A stretch of DNA of 64,000 nucleotides from Rhexocercosporidium sp. MPI-PUGE-AT-0058. Taxonomy: Eukaryota > Ascomycota > Leotiomycetes > Helotiales. The stretch covers positions 124,001-188,000 of the forward strand of contig JAGTJL010000019.1 of NCBI GenBank assembly GCA_020746875.1. Reading direction: 5' to 3'. The translations under genes and the position numbers were made by a program. The notes under the pieces are model-generated. The model did not search any database and was not told where the DNA came from. It saw nothing but the letters and a program-made list of their open reading frames with translations. Of the stretch, positions 10,401-20,880 are shown piece after piece (position 1 is the stretch's first letter; every line of letters begins with the position of its first letter).

Positions 10401-13108
10401 AGCAGCTTATATATCGGCTAACGTATTATTTAAACTTAATTAACGGCGTTTAAAAAGTAAATAAGTCTAATGTTAAGTATGCTTAAAGTCTAATCTATAG
10501 TAAGTTATTAATAGGCACCGAGTATACTTAAGCTTTATAAAAGTATATCCTTAAAAATAAAGAATTAAAATAAATTAAGGCTAAAATCCTTTTTAATAAA
10601 CTTAACATTAAACTCACGTATATTTTAATATATAACGTATATATATTTAAAATATATTCCTAAATAAACATACCTAATTAAGTCTATTAAATAAGCTTAT
10701 CGATTACTAGTCTTAGATTTGTATATATATATTAAGTAATCCTATTATAAAATAAGCTTATTCCGAAACGCCGGCGTCGTTAATTATAAAGAGGTAATAC
10801 TTAAAACTATATATACTTAAAATCTTAATAAAATAACCGGCATTTACTTAGTTTAGGTTTACTATAGTTAATATTATTATAATTCCGTATCCTTAATATA
10901 AAGGCGTATACTTAAATTTAAGCATATTAACATTAAAATCTAAGAATCGGAGACGTCTATTAAGGTTAAACATATGCTCTATTAAAAGGAAGGTCGTCTT
11001 AATTACAGGCCACTTAACCTCTTTATAAATGTCATCTTTAATTCCAGCTCGACAAAGGACAAATTATAAGAATAAAGTAATAGGTTCTCTTAAGTTTAAC
11101 TCAAAATAAAAAGTCGACATATACTCCCGTTACTCTTCGGCATTAACTATCTCTAATTAGCCAGCTACCTTTTACGAATATATGAGCTCGATGACTTCCA
11201 TGTTACTAGCTACGCTAATTTATATTATTTAAATTCGATATATTCTACGGTTATAAAATGACATTTAATATACTAAAACATTTCAAAGAAATGGCCAAGA
11301 CCGGCTCTGGATCGTAAGGACTACGAATCGTTAATATAAAGCAGTCACGTTATAATATAAATAATAACTATTAAACTTTACATAATTTATATTTAATCTT
11401 CCGCTCGACTTCTATTTAAAAAGAAAATATTTTATAAAAGACAATATTCGAGCCGTTTAAGGCAGGATAAAGGCGCCGTAAGAAAGAGTAAAAGTGTAAT
11501 AATAATCTTAAAACTTAGTAATATATAGCGAAGGAAATGTCACGAGCATTAAATAAATAAAAGACTTAATTTAATAAAAGCCTAGTAAATCGACTTTATA
11601 ACTTATCTTTATTCAATTTAAGTATTAAACTCTTAAGTATATAAGTAAGACTTGAACGTATAATTACCTTTAACTAACTAATTATTATAAAATAAGCCAT
11701 TCCTAAACTATAGGCTTCTTATTTAAATTAATTAGCTTTTATACTATTTAATTTAATTACTGAAATTGGGCCCGACACAAAGGTTTCCCTTTTATAACAC
11801 TCTTATACTCACCATTTCAAACAAAAGCTAAAGTAGTCAATTAATGCTAATTAAACAATGCCCTAAGCCTATAGTAAATGCGAAATCTATTGACGTAAAT
11901 AATAGAAAAGGCGGCGCTAATCTATAGTCGAAGACTAAGCTTAAGCTCACTAATGTCGGAGATGTGAAAGCACGCGGAATTAATATTATTACAATATTTA
12001 TATAAGTAGAGCTCCTTTAATAAAAAGTCTAATTTAACTAAAAGACCGACTTAATAAGTTTACTTAGGAAAAGCGTAAAAATTAATACTTTAAATACTAT
12101 TAAACATAATATTATAACGGTTATTACGGGCTTAATTCGAATAGTATTATTATTAATAAAATACTCGGAATTAATAATAATAATAATTAACGAAGGGATA
12201 CTAAAAGTAAATCTCTAATTTACGGTTATTAATAATCCGACTGAAGACTTAAACGTAGCTAATATAGCCGGAGCCAAGCTGCCCAAAACGAGTATTAGCT
12301 AAGGTGTCAATCGAAATATATTAAACTTAAGCTGCTTTTAAGTCAATAGTATATAATAAACTCAAGATATATTAAAAAAGCTATAAATCGAGACATTAAT
12401 AATCCAGGACGTAACTAAGGCTATTTACCTTTATAAAAAAGGAATGCCTTATCGCTTACTTTAGTAAAATATAAAGGAGTATATATTTAATAAAGCATAA
12501 TTTCATAAACCCCTTATTAAGCCTTATCTTAAATATAACGCTGTCAAATATTACTATAATATAGTCCTAAATACCTAATGTCACATTATTATAATGGCCA
12601 TAGCCCTAGCTCTAATTATAAAAGTCTCCTTTTGCTTACTTAAAGTTAAATATACAACTTAAATCTATCTAAGGTATAAGAATAATAAACGTATTTACAG
12701 AGCTAAACTATATTAAGAAAAAGATGGCGTCTTTTACACAGGACGCTATATCACCTAAATCTCAATCCGTATATTCTTTCGTCGAGAATAAGCCGAAAAA
12801 AAATATAAAAATAAAAAATGAATTAAATTAAAATAAACCAATTTAAAATTAACCCGGCTTCTCCTAAAAGTCTTATAAAGTAATTAAGTATATTATAAAT
12901 AGTGGCAACGATTACTATAGTTATTTTAACTTAAAAAAAACTTACACTTCTAAAGAGATTAATAAGCAATATAAATAACTCTCTAGACTCACACATTTGA
13001 ATAAAAACAAATGACTAAATATAAAGTAAGCCTTTTAACGTATAACATCTTCTCTTTACTTAAATAACTTTAATATTAATTATAAAGCTCGCTACTACTT
13101 ATAATGTC
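7476..13108. other. RIP-degraded tract with unidentified relic frames
   Basis: Long TpA-rich stretch without any intact gene. A plus-strand relic frame is readable from about 8680 to 9600 (for example SLKISIGSPNNRTF and IIIVFAALNKAFITEI, with only TAA/TAG stops of the RIP type). Another lies around 11120-12900 (SMTSMLLATLIY and RNGQDRLWIVRTTN). They may belong to one large mobile-element protein continuing into the frame at 13109, but I do not recognise the family. Confidence 0.4.
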
Positions 13109-14600
13109 TTGACGGATCCTAGCGAGAGACAAGCTTATAATAAGACACCTGTAAAATACTCACCGCTTAAAAGGCTATTTAATAAGAAGTTCGGTAATAA
13201 TACTTTTAGTGGCAGCGATTCCGGCAGCGATTTCGGCAACGATTTCGGTAGTAATAACAAAAGACTAACTACACTTAAATTAAACGAGGCCATTAAGGCA
13301 ATTTATAAAGCCGCAACATTACTTATTTAAGGAATATTAATAAATCTACCTTTATAACGGGAGAAAGCGAATTTTATAAGATAAATAAATGCTTTTAATA
13401 AGAAAATTAAAGCTTAAAACAAAATCAATAGCTTAAATAATAAAAACCTCTGCCAATTCTTTATTTAATATACTATTTTCGAGAGCAATGCTCTTCTAGC
13501 GAAGCCGCATTAGGACAAGCTCACACAAGACCCTAATGACTCGAGCGCATTAAAAACGATAAACAAAATCGAAAAAACACTTAAGAATATAATTATAAAG
13601 AATAAATATAATTTTAATTAGTATTATAAAGTTTTAGGCTTCAAACCCATTAGTAGCAATTCATCGACACACAACATAAGGGGAAATAGTCAGCTTAACT
13701 TAAGCTAATAAAACGCGGGCGAAAGTAGCGACTCCTTATCTTAGCCTAAAACCTTTATAAAATAAAAGCCAGAATATATATTAAATAAAGATAAAATTAT
13801 AATAATACTCCTAAAAGAACGTAAACATCGTTCTTATTAAAATAGCGTTTTAAGGCCATTAAAAACAATTATAACAAGTTATTAATTTATTATCCTTAAT
13901 AAAAAAGTAAATCGCATTAAATTAATTTCAGACTAAGAAATCGAGAATAAGGCGCGACGTGAATATCTTAGCTTGCTAAATAATGAAATCTTTAATACTT
14001 ACTATTCCGAGCGGCGCGTTATTAACGATTTAATAGACTTATTTAAGTGTTTATTTGACTTTATTACGAAGCCTTTCGAAACGAAGTCCAGTAATGCCTT
14101 TCGTTACCCCCTAGGCTATGGTTTGGTTTTATATAAGAATAAAGCTATGAATATATTTAGTAAAATAGCTTTACGAAAGATGCTCGAGGACACTAATATA
14201 GACTTCGTAATATAAAAATGCGAGAAACGAAATAGTAAGATCTTAACTTAATAAATTCGGCCTCTAAGATAAAAAGAGCCTAAAACGATAGTTATCGAGA
14301 AACCTACGGATAAACGTCGCAAACGCGAGGCACTAATTAAAGAAGATTTAAGTCTTAAACCCTTATTTATATTAAAAGGTTTAACATTAAGAAAAATCCC
14401 TAAATAAAGAAGCAAAAGCACTTTTAAATCGATTGCTAATCCCTTAAATACTAAAGGAAAAAGTATATTATAAACCGCCGCAATTATAAACAAAATTTCT
14501 AAGTTAAAAAAAGACATAAATAAAATAAAAAAAATATTAAAATAATTAATATTAAAGCCCTAAAGAATCAGACTTATTTTCTCGTAATTTATAATATAAA
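13109..14600 (+). pseudogene. relic reading frame with Ser/Gly/Asp-rich N-terminal part, unidentified
   Basis: A single plus frame is readable over about 490 codons. It opens with an uninterrupted 73-codon stretch at 13109-13330, including a GSDSGSDFGNDFGS low-complexity tract, and includes an uninterrupted 80-codon stretch at 13973-14215. Between them the stops are mostly TAA/TAG where Gln is plausible. The basic, Lys/Asn-rich composition partly reflects AT mutation pressure. I recognise no domain. It could be the 3' part of a transposon protein begun upstream. Confidence 0.4.
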
Positions 14601-16160
14601 AATCCCTTCAACCCTATTATTAATTCAGTACTAACTACCTTAGTAAACTTAAGCTAAATAAAACCTATTTAATATTAATTCTTAATAATTTATTTTGCTT
14701 TCGTTTTATTCTTAATATTGACACTTCTCTCTTTAATAAATTTAAATCAAAAAATTATGGCCTATTTAACACTAATCTTCTCGTTATTATTGTTTCCTTT
14801 TACGCTTTTTCATTACCTTTTTCCTACTTTAAATTAATACTTATAATACTTTTCATATCTTATATTCCTTATATATTTAAACACAAATTAAATTCTCGTT
14901 TAGTCCTTTATATTATAAGTTCTTACGATATCGCATAAGATTTCAATTCTTAAATCTTTTACTTTCGAAAATATATGTCTCGATTTTCTAAGCCGTTAAC
15001 GCCGTACTTTAAAGATAAATATTATAAATAATAATGCTGCGTATAACAATTCTAAGGTTATATAAGTATATATTTTATTTATTATATAATATAAAATGTT
15101 AATTATATATATTTTAATAAAGTTTAGTCTATTTTTTTTATAAATATTACCTAAACTGTTAAATACATTAAATTTTTTTAGGACTCACGCTTACGCGACC
15201 GGGCATTTAACGCACATGCCTAAGTAAATAAAAAGGTAAATAAACCCTTTATTTAATGCTCGCTTAATTCTAGTGTCTTACTTTACGTACTTAAGCTTCG
15301 GCTTAACGCCTTTAGGCATAAGTAGGAAAAAAAAATAATAAATAAAGTAAAGACTAATCCTCCTTAATATTACCCTCGACGCTAACTGCTAAAACCCTAT
15401 TATATGCCCCTTAAAACACGAGGGTATATATAATTACGCTTTTATTTTTAGTTTATATATATAGCTTTTAAATTAAACCTTTTAAAGTTTTAACCGCTGC
15501 CTTTTGCTTTTATACTTCCTAGGCGAATAAAGTATTTATATATAATAAGGACTGGCATTAGTTTATTACCTTATTATTAACACGCTTCGAGACTGTCAAG
15601 TTATAATAATATATATTAATGTCGTTTTAAAGTCGCCGAGTCCTCTTCCTCTCTTAATAAAGCTTTTTACGCTTAATAATAAGCTTTAACTAAGTAACTT
15701 TTACGCGCAATTATAAGTTATATACGTCAGCCACGTTAATAACTGTTATAATAGGCGTGCGCGGCTCCTTAAAGTCGGTTATGTTAATCGTTTAAAAAGG
15801 CTTTAACTATAATAAAATTAAAAGAATAAAACTTTAAAAAAGAATTCTCACCTCCATAACTACGTTTATATTAAGTATACCTATAGTTTATATACTATTT
15901 AATTAAATATAATAATGCCGCTATTTATTAAATTTATATATACCGGCAATTATTAAAGTAAAGTATATATAGTTAAAATTTAACGAGCTATATTCGCCTA
16001 TAAAAAGTGTCTTTCGAATTAATAAACTCTTATTTAAGCCGCCCTTATTAAGTAAGCCACCTTTTTAAGCCAACTTGATTTTAAAAACAATTATTATAAT
16101 ATAAAAGTAGGCTTAAAAATCGCTTTTAAACTTACGTTCCGCGTCTCGACTAAATCAAAG
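14601..16160. other. AT-rich RIP tract, nothing recognised
   Basis: No relic frame or repeat structure that I can name. Slightly higher GC near 15180-15310 and 16140 onward. Confidence 0.5.
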
Positions 16161-16865
16161 ATGTTACTTCTTCTTATGCGACCGGTATCCCCTGCTCACC
16201 AGCGACTCTTAAACATTATTTCTCCGCAAGCTTGCCGACGGCCTAGTAAATATGTAAGTCAAATCAGTCGAGTAATAAGGTATAAAAAACTTATTTTTGG
16301 CTGCTTCTTAAAACTTCCACCTAAAGTCCGAGTCAAAATCTAGACCTTAACACTATTGCCGCGTCTCGTCATAATAAATTCAAAATTCGACCAAAAAACG
16401 GTAAGTTACGAGATTAAAATAAAAGCGCAGACAATTAAGCTATTATACGTCAATTACGAGTCTTAATTAAAGGCCTTAAGGAATTACGCTTAAATAAGAT
16501 TAAAAGAAAACTATAATAGCGTCACGTTTATTAACTAGTCCCGGGACACAATATTTCTGGACCTGCCTAACGAACCTAAATCTGCGGACCTAAACGAAGT
16601 CATGACCGAACTCGGTGCTATTATTCGGCCGGTTCAAAATCTTACGGTCCGTATAAGAACTCATTTATTTTAAGGATTCTTAAGATTTTTAAGGCAGGCC
16701 GAAAATCTATAAAAACTGGTTTTTATAAATAAGCTTAATAAAAAACCTTTCCTAAACAATTTAAGAGAGTGTTTATATTTAATAAATCTCGGATTTTTAA
16801 GGTTTATTAAAGGATTTAAAATAAGCTCCTATAACGAGTTACTATACTTTTTAAATGACGTTTAA
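16161..16865 (+). pseudogene. 2EXR-domain protein pseudogene
   Basis: One continuous plus frame of 234 codons plus stop (16863-16865), broken only by RIP-type stops. Codons 1-60 are uninterrupted (ATG at 16161). Near codon 48 comes FGCFLKLPPKVRVKI followed by a stop where Trp is expected, the hallmark F..LP.E+R..IW start of the fungal 2EXR domain. The central TFIN-stop-SRDTIFLDL block and later LTVRIRT and LRFIKGF blocks fit the rest of that family. 2EXR proteins are abundant in ascomycetes and of unknown function. No intron is needed. Located just outside the left end of element E2. Confidence 0.75.
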
Positions 16866-17492
16866 ATCACACTTCCTAAGTAGTATAATAACAAATAATT
16901 TAATGAAAAGAAATAAGAGATGTCGCCTAAAAATATAATATAAGTAAGGAAATTAAACGATATCGGGGAGAAATACTGTCTACTACTTCCAATCATATAA
17001 TATTCAAAGCGCCGGATGAGGGAGGGTTGAGGGCTGCGTCTGCGCACAATTATCTCATCATATGGCTGAACGAATAGCTGCCAGCTCTAAGTAGCAAATC
17101 TACACTCTATCTTGTTTCCTTTATGATTATCAAAAGAGAAAATTCTTTCCTTGAAGAGTGGCTTCTACAGTCGCTTGCAAAACCGGCTTCCCCTGCGCCC
17201 CTCACCAGAAATTCCGTAACCCAAAAATACGCAATTCATCGCCTTCCTCTGTTCAGGCCGTTGCAGAGAAAAAGCCACCGAATATAACTTTAACACGCAG
17301 AACTTGAGAATTCCGGTCAACAGCCTCCGCCTGGTTCTAGAATTTCATGCTAAGTCGGTACTCAAGGCTCTCTCAAGATTTCGTAGAGCCAGCTCCAGAT
17401 GCTCACTGACAGTCGTAACAACGCTAGAAGGATTGTAGATTTTCCTCAGAGTAGTATCCCATGTAGCTCAGACAAACATAGTCATATCGTAG

Positions 17493-17846
17493 TGTAACGG
17501 TCGTAGTATTTACTCGGTGCAAACACTAGAGGGTTGGGTTGATCTCTGATGATCGAGAAGTAGGTGTATCACGTACGCGTTGCAATCGAATTGCAAAGAC
17601 AGTTACCAAGTATGGGTGAGATACTTCATTTGAGTTGAGCACGAAGCTCCTATCTAATGGCAGACGTGCCAGTCTTATATAAAACTTTCGTACCGGTTGG
17701 ATCCCTGGATCTCCTAGATCCCCAGATCCATCACGTGATCCATTGATCCCGTGATTCCTGTCCTTTGTCTTGGCTTCTCTGTGTAGCGATGCTACCGAGC
17801 CTCAGGGCCAAGACACACGTGATACCCTGTTGGTATGTCCGTAACA
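17493..17846. mobile_element. solo LTR of an unrelated LTR retrotransposon
   Basis: 354 bp starting TGTAACGG and ending CCGTAACA, which are near inverted repeats, flanked by a perfect 5-bp target duplication CGTAG (17488-17492 and 17847-17851). It contains a promoter-like TATATAAA (about 17676) and a run of GATCC-type short repeats with a CACGTGATCC box (17700-17750). It is not RIPed and differs in sequence from the gypsy LTRs at 39.4 and 51.7 kb. Its end lies about 50 bp beyond the stop of the alanine-rich gene. Confidence 0.8.
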
Positions 17847-17895
17847 CGTAGATCTCGCGTTAGGACGTATCAAGCGTAAATTCGACTCGTTTGCT

Positions 17896-18465
17896 CTAAG
17901 CTTCAGAGAGCTGTGAGCTTTCCTTCGAGATTCGCTCGGCATGATATGCGACTGAACCCCACGGTAAAACAACTCCCCGTAGCAAGTAATATTGCCCGGC
18001 TTTGTTTTCTACCTCAACTTCGGGGAGGTTCGCAGACGCGGTGCTCGCACGGATAAATACCCGCCGAACCTCTGAATGCGCTGCTAGATCTGCGAATGTT
18101 ATCGGCTTGATCGATGACTCTTGAGTATCAACCTCGCCAATAATAGGTTTGTAGCAGCCCCAGGTCACAGCCCACGATGTGTGTTCACTGGCACCAACAA
18201 GGACCGCTCCAATAATCCATCCTGCTGGATTCCAAACATTGGCAGCGGTGACCCCTGCCGCAGCAATAGCAGCATTTTCAGCAGCGATAGCTACGGCAAG
18301 TGCAGCCTCAGCAGTGGCGAGGGCGCCGGCCGCAGAAGCAGCAGCACCAGCAGTAAGAGCAGCTTCGGAAGCGGCTGTAGCGACCGCAACTTGGACAGCG
18401 GCAGCTTTCGTGAGAGCGGTCATAGCAGCAAGTGCTCCGGCACCGGTGGCAACTACTAGAACCAT
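17896..18465 (-). CDS. alanine-rich small protein of unknown function, intact
   Basis: 189 codons, ATG at 18465 (context CATCATGG), stop TAG at 17896-17898. Residues 1-75 are Ala/Gly/Thr/Val-rich with few charges, resembling glycine-zipper or membrane-associating helices. A short hydrophobic segment follows (NPAGWIIGAVLVGA, residues ~82-95), then a Trp-containing TSWAVTWGCYKPIIGE block and a polar C-terminal part with LPEVEVENKAGQYYL and VVLPWGSVAYHAE. I recall similar uncharacterised fungal proteins with a W-x-C-W/Y-K-P block and a C-terminal LPW motif, but cannot name a family. It is the only long open frame here without RIP stops, and it is the cargo of E2. Frames on the opposite strand over it are shadows. 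Confidence 0.75.
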   Translation of the reverse strand: MVLVVATGAGALAAMTALTKAAAVQVAVATAASEAALTAGAAASAAGALATAEAALAVAIAAENAAIAAAGVTAANVWNPAGWIIGAVLVGASEHTSWAVTWGCYKPIIGEVDTQESSIKPITFADLAAHSEVRRVFIRASTASANLPEVEVENKAGQYYLLRGVVLPWGSVAYHAERISKESSQLSEA

Positions 18466-18609
18466 GATGATCCTTTGTTTTGCAGAGCGTGCTTTCAGAT
18501 AAGGGGTAGCAGGAAAGCAGGAAGGCGTACAGACTTCAAAAGGCGGTGGAGCTGAAAGCCAGTTTGATCTGGCTTAGTCACGCAATGCACAGACCACCAC
18601 CGTGGCTGC

Positions 18610-18626
18610 AAAATGTGTCACATTTT
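18610..18626. promoter_or_regulatory. perfect palindrome upstream of the alanine-rich gene
   Basis: AAAATGTGTCACATTTT is a perfect inverted repeat (8 + 1 + 8) about 145 bp upstream of the ATG at 18465. A TATATTTT sequence (minus strand, about 18685) lies further upstream. The position suits a transcription-factor site, but that is inference only. Confidence 0.35.
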
Positions 18627-19032
18627 ACGTTACGCCACACACATGACCAGGCCTAAAAAGTAGTGGCTGAGTAAAATATAGCGAGGCTGTATTCATACAG
18701 TATATTGTACCCAGGCTAATGCCGTTAATAAGCACTAACTTAAAGCTAAAACATGTGGCATTTTAGAGAAAGTCTTTAGATATTATAAAGTATAGTACTA
18801 AATCTGTATCCCCGCGTTATCCATATAAGGTTAAGCTAGTATCTGGACTTATTATAAGCGAGAGTTGGAGTTTATAGCTCCTTTGACGGAGGGGAAGCCG
18901 GTTTTGCAAGCGACTGTACATTGGAGCTCGTAAAATGTTTTTGCTCCTACGTAGCATTCAGCCCAGCATAGGCTTATGATTAGGATTCTATTGAGAAGCC
19001 AAATCCGTCAAGCGACTGACTTGTCAACTGTA

Positions 19033-19421
19033 TTAGTAAGAACCTGTAGCAAATTTAGGCCGCTTCTCTTTCAGGCCTTCCGTGTCTAGATCTGCTTCGA
19101 TAGCAGCTTCTCTACCCCTCTTGTTGTGGCCTCCCATGTCTGATTCTCCCTTAGATACGCCAGCGGCAGTGTTGAGCTCTCTCTGAAGTCGTTCATTCTC
19201 AGCCTTTAGCCCCTCATTCGAGCTTTTAAACCGGGCCAAAGATGTCTGGAACCATTTCCGTTCCTCTATATCAAGTGAGGAAAGGTTACTATGAAGTTGA
19301 ATGTGTACTTACCACCTAGAGTCTTAACACGCTCCCCAAGAGTCGGAATAGGGCTAGCAGTATTCGCACGATCTTCCTCAAACCTGCGAATCTTCTCTAG
19401 GTAACTGTTTAGCCGAATATA
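19033..19421 (-). CDS. 3' exons of a spliced coiled-coil protein gene
   Basis: Un-RIPed. Last exon 19265-19033 and preceding exon 19421-19313 are joined by a convincing 47-bp intron (19266-19312, GTAAGT...ATAG) that keeps the frame. The exon product reads YIRLNSYLEKIRRF, then TLGERVKTLG, then, across the splice, EERKWFQTSLARF, LKAENERLQREL and a basic tail KEKRPKF. Heptad-like Leu/Glu/Lys content predicts a coiled coil, and the Lys/Arg tail could be a nuclear signal. Further upstream exons up to about 19700 are suggested by GTGAGG...CTACAG and ...CTGAC...TTTAG signals, but I could not fix a frame-consistent model or a start codon. Function unknown. Confidence 0.55.
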
Positions 19422-20880
19422 CTAGATATCACAAGACACAATGAATCACAAACCATGAAGCGCTATATTCCTTGTACGGAGCAAATCCACCTGTTCTAAA
19501 TAGACTAAAGTCAGCTTGTATTAAGACTTTGAAGTCATATATATTACTTGCCTTGCTTTGCTTTCAAGATTATCTCTTGCCCTTTCACATATTCTGTAGT
19601 GAATGTGAGATAGGCGCACACTGTGTATAAATGGGACTAAGAATCCTCACCAATTGTGCCAGTTAAAGTGTGAAATTAAAGCTCGAGAGTCATATATTGT
19701 GGAGTTGACCAGTCCGAGGATCTTCGTAGTTCTCTACAGAGCTGAGCCGTCACAGCTAGAGTCTGTTAATACGTAATATAGGCGACAGACGAGAAGCAAG
19801 AACCTCGTAGTTGCGTAATATGATTATTTTCGCCGATTAATGATACCGAGTCCTATTTCTTAGTCAATATTAAGACAGGTTAATTGGTTTCGCGGTGTAT
19901 TAATATACTTGTTCGGCGGTAAGGTCAATCTCGCAGAGTTCTTCTCTCCCTTAGGCAAAATCCCAACGCGCAGCCCTAATAGTTATTTGAGCAAAACGTG
20001 TAACATTAAGTTAATATTGCGCACATACGCTGTAGATGTTTCGACAGTAGCTACTGTTGGGTCTCTTCTGTCATTTGTGCCTGCTGAAAGACGCTGTCCA
20101 ATTAGCTCAAACAGAGGCCTAGAGGTGCTATCAATCTCGTACCTTGAAAGCAAATTCAGGAGAAGAGCCACTGACAAAGGCACAAGCCTCCTGCTGAACA
20201 GGTGAAGTCATGCTGCTGGCCAAGGGATATAAGGAGGAAGAAAAACGAAGCTTAGAATACTGCTGCGTTGTGGTACAGGAGTCCGCCACCTTTTATGCTG
20301 CGAGAATGCCGATCCGAGGGTATCCAGTCTGCCTTGAAGCCTTGGGTCGCCGTCCTCGTTTGTTCTAGCTTCGACGATGAGGAAGCGTCACGGTAGCCAA
20401 GCCTATCAATGGGCTAGAACTCAATCAGCCAGCCAATTGCGGTGTGGCCGATGCTGCATATCGTTTTTACTGCTAGAACCCGCATACTACTAAGACAAAG
20501 CTCCTTAAAGAGGGTGGATGTTAGTGTTATGTTTAGATACAAAGTATTAGCAGCTCAAATAACCTGCTAGCAGCAAAAGGCGTGTCTTTCTAATAATGGC
20601 AGGGCAGACTTGACTATTGAGACGCGCTCTATCCGTTCCACCCTAGGCAAATGTGGCCGACGATTATCTAGGCTCTTTTCCGTCCAAATCAACACCAGTC
20701 ATCGACTGACTCCTGGAACTTTCACTCATAATCCACCACGTCAAGTAAACCCTCGTTATTATTATGGACTTACTCGTTATTGTATCTACATGACTTTGGC
20801 GGTATTTAGTAACAGGATACGGGCTCTTTCAGCACCCATGTCTTAAAGATATGTGGTCTAGAAACGCTGATAATGCGCAA
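19422..20880. other. un-RIPed island, gene content unresolved
   Basis: Near-balanced base composition. The first part probably contains the 5' exons of the coiled-coil gene. Beyond 19800 I see only short open frames on both strands (the longest about 98 codons at 19909-20205, plus strand) with no recognisable motif and an overlapping antisense frame, so I do not call a gene. Confidence 0.4.

Larger units (their letters stand above)
17166..18918. mobile_element. TIR-bounded element E2 with alanine-rich gene as cargo
   Basis: The left end TACAGTCGCTTGCAAAACCG (17166) and the right end (reading inward from 18918 on the minus strand) are identical for about 30 bp, through CGGCTTCCCCT, and are bordered by TA on each side. 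The interior is about 1.75 kb and not RIPed, unlike its surroundings. It contains an intact 189-codon gene and a solo LTR, and no transposase. The terminal sequence matches those of E1 and E3. I infer a non-autonomous TA-targeting DNA transposon with captured cargo. The LTR is a later insertion inside it. Confidence 0.75.

Noticed and set aside
11291..11317. AKTGSGS-like text suggesting a helicase Walker A motif
   Set aside because: The Lys-Ser/Thr following GSG is absent, a stop follows, and a different frame across this region is more continuous.
14248..14517. 89-codon minus frame rich in Leu/Ile/Phe
   Set aside because: Antisense to the longer plus-strand relic frame at 13109-14600; AT-rich sequence easily gives such hydrophobic frames.
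18121..18502. Open plus-strand frames of 112 and 107 codons
   Set aside because: Shadows of the GC-rich alanine-rich gene on the minus strand; composition mirrors it and no motif is seen.
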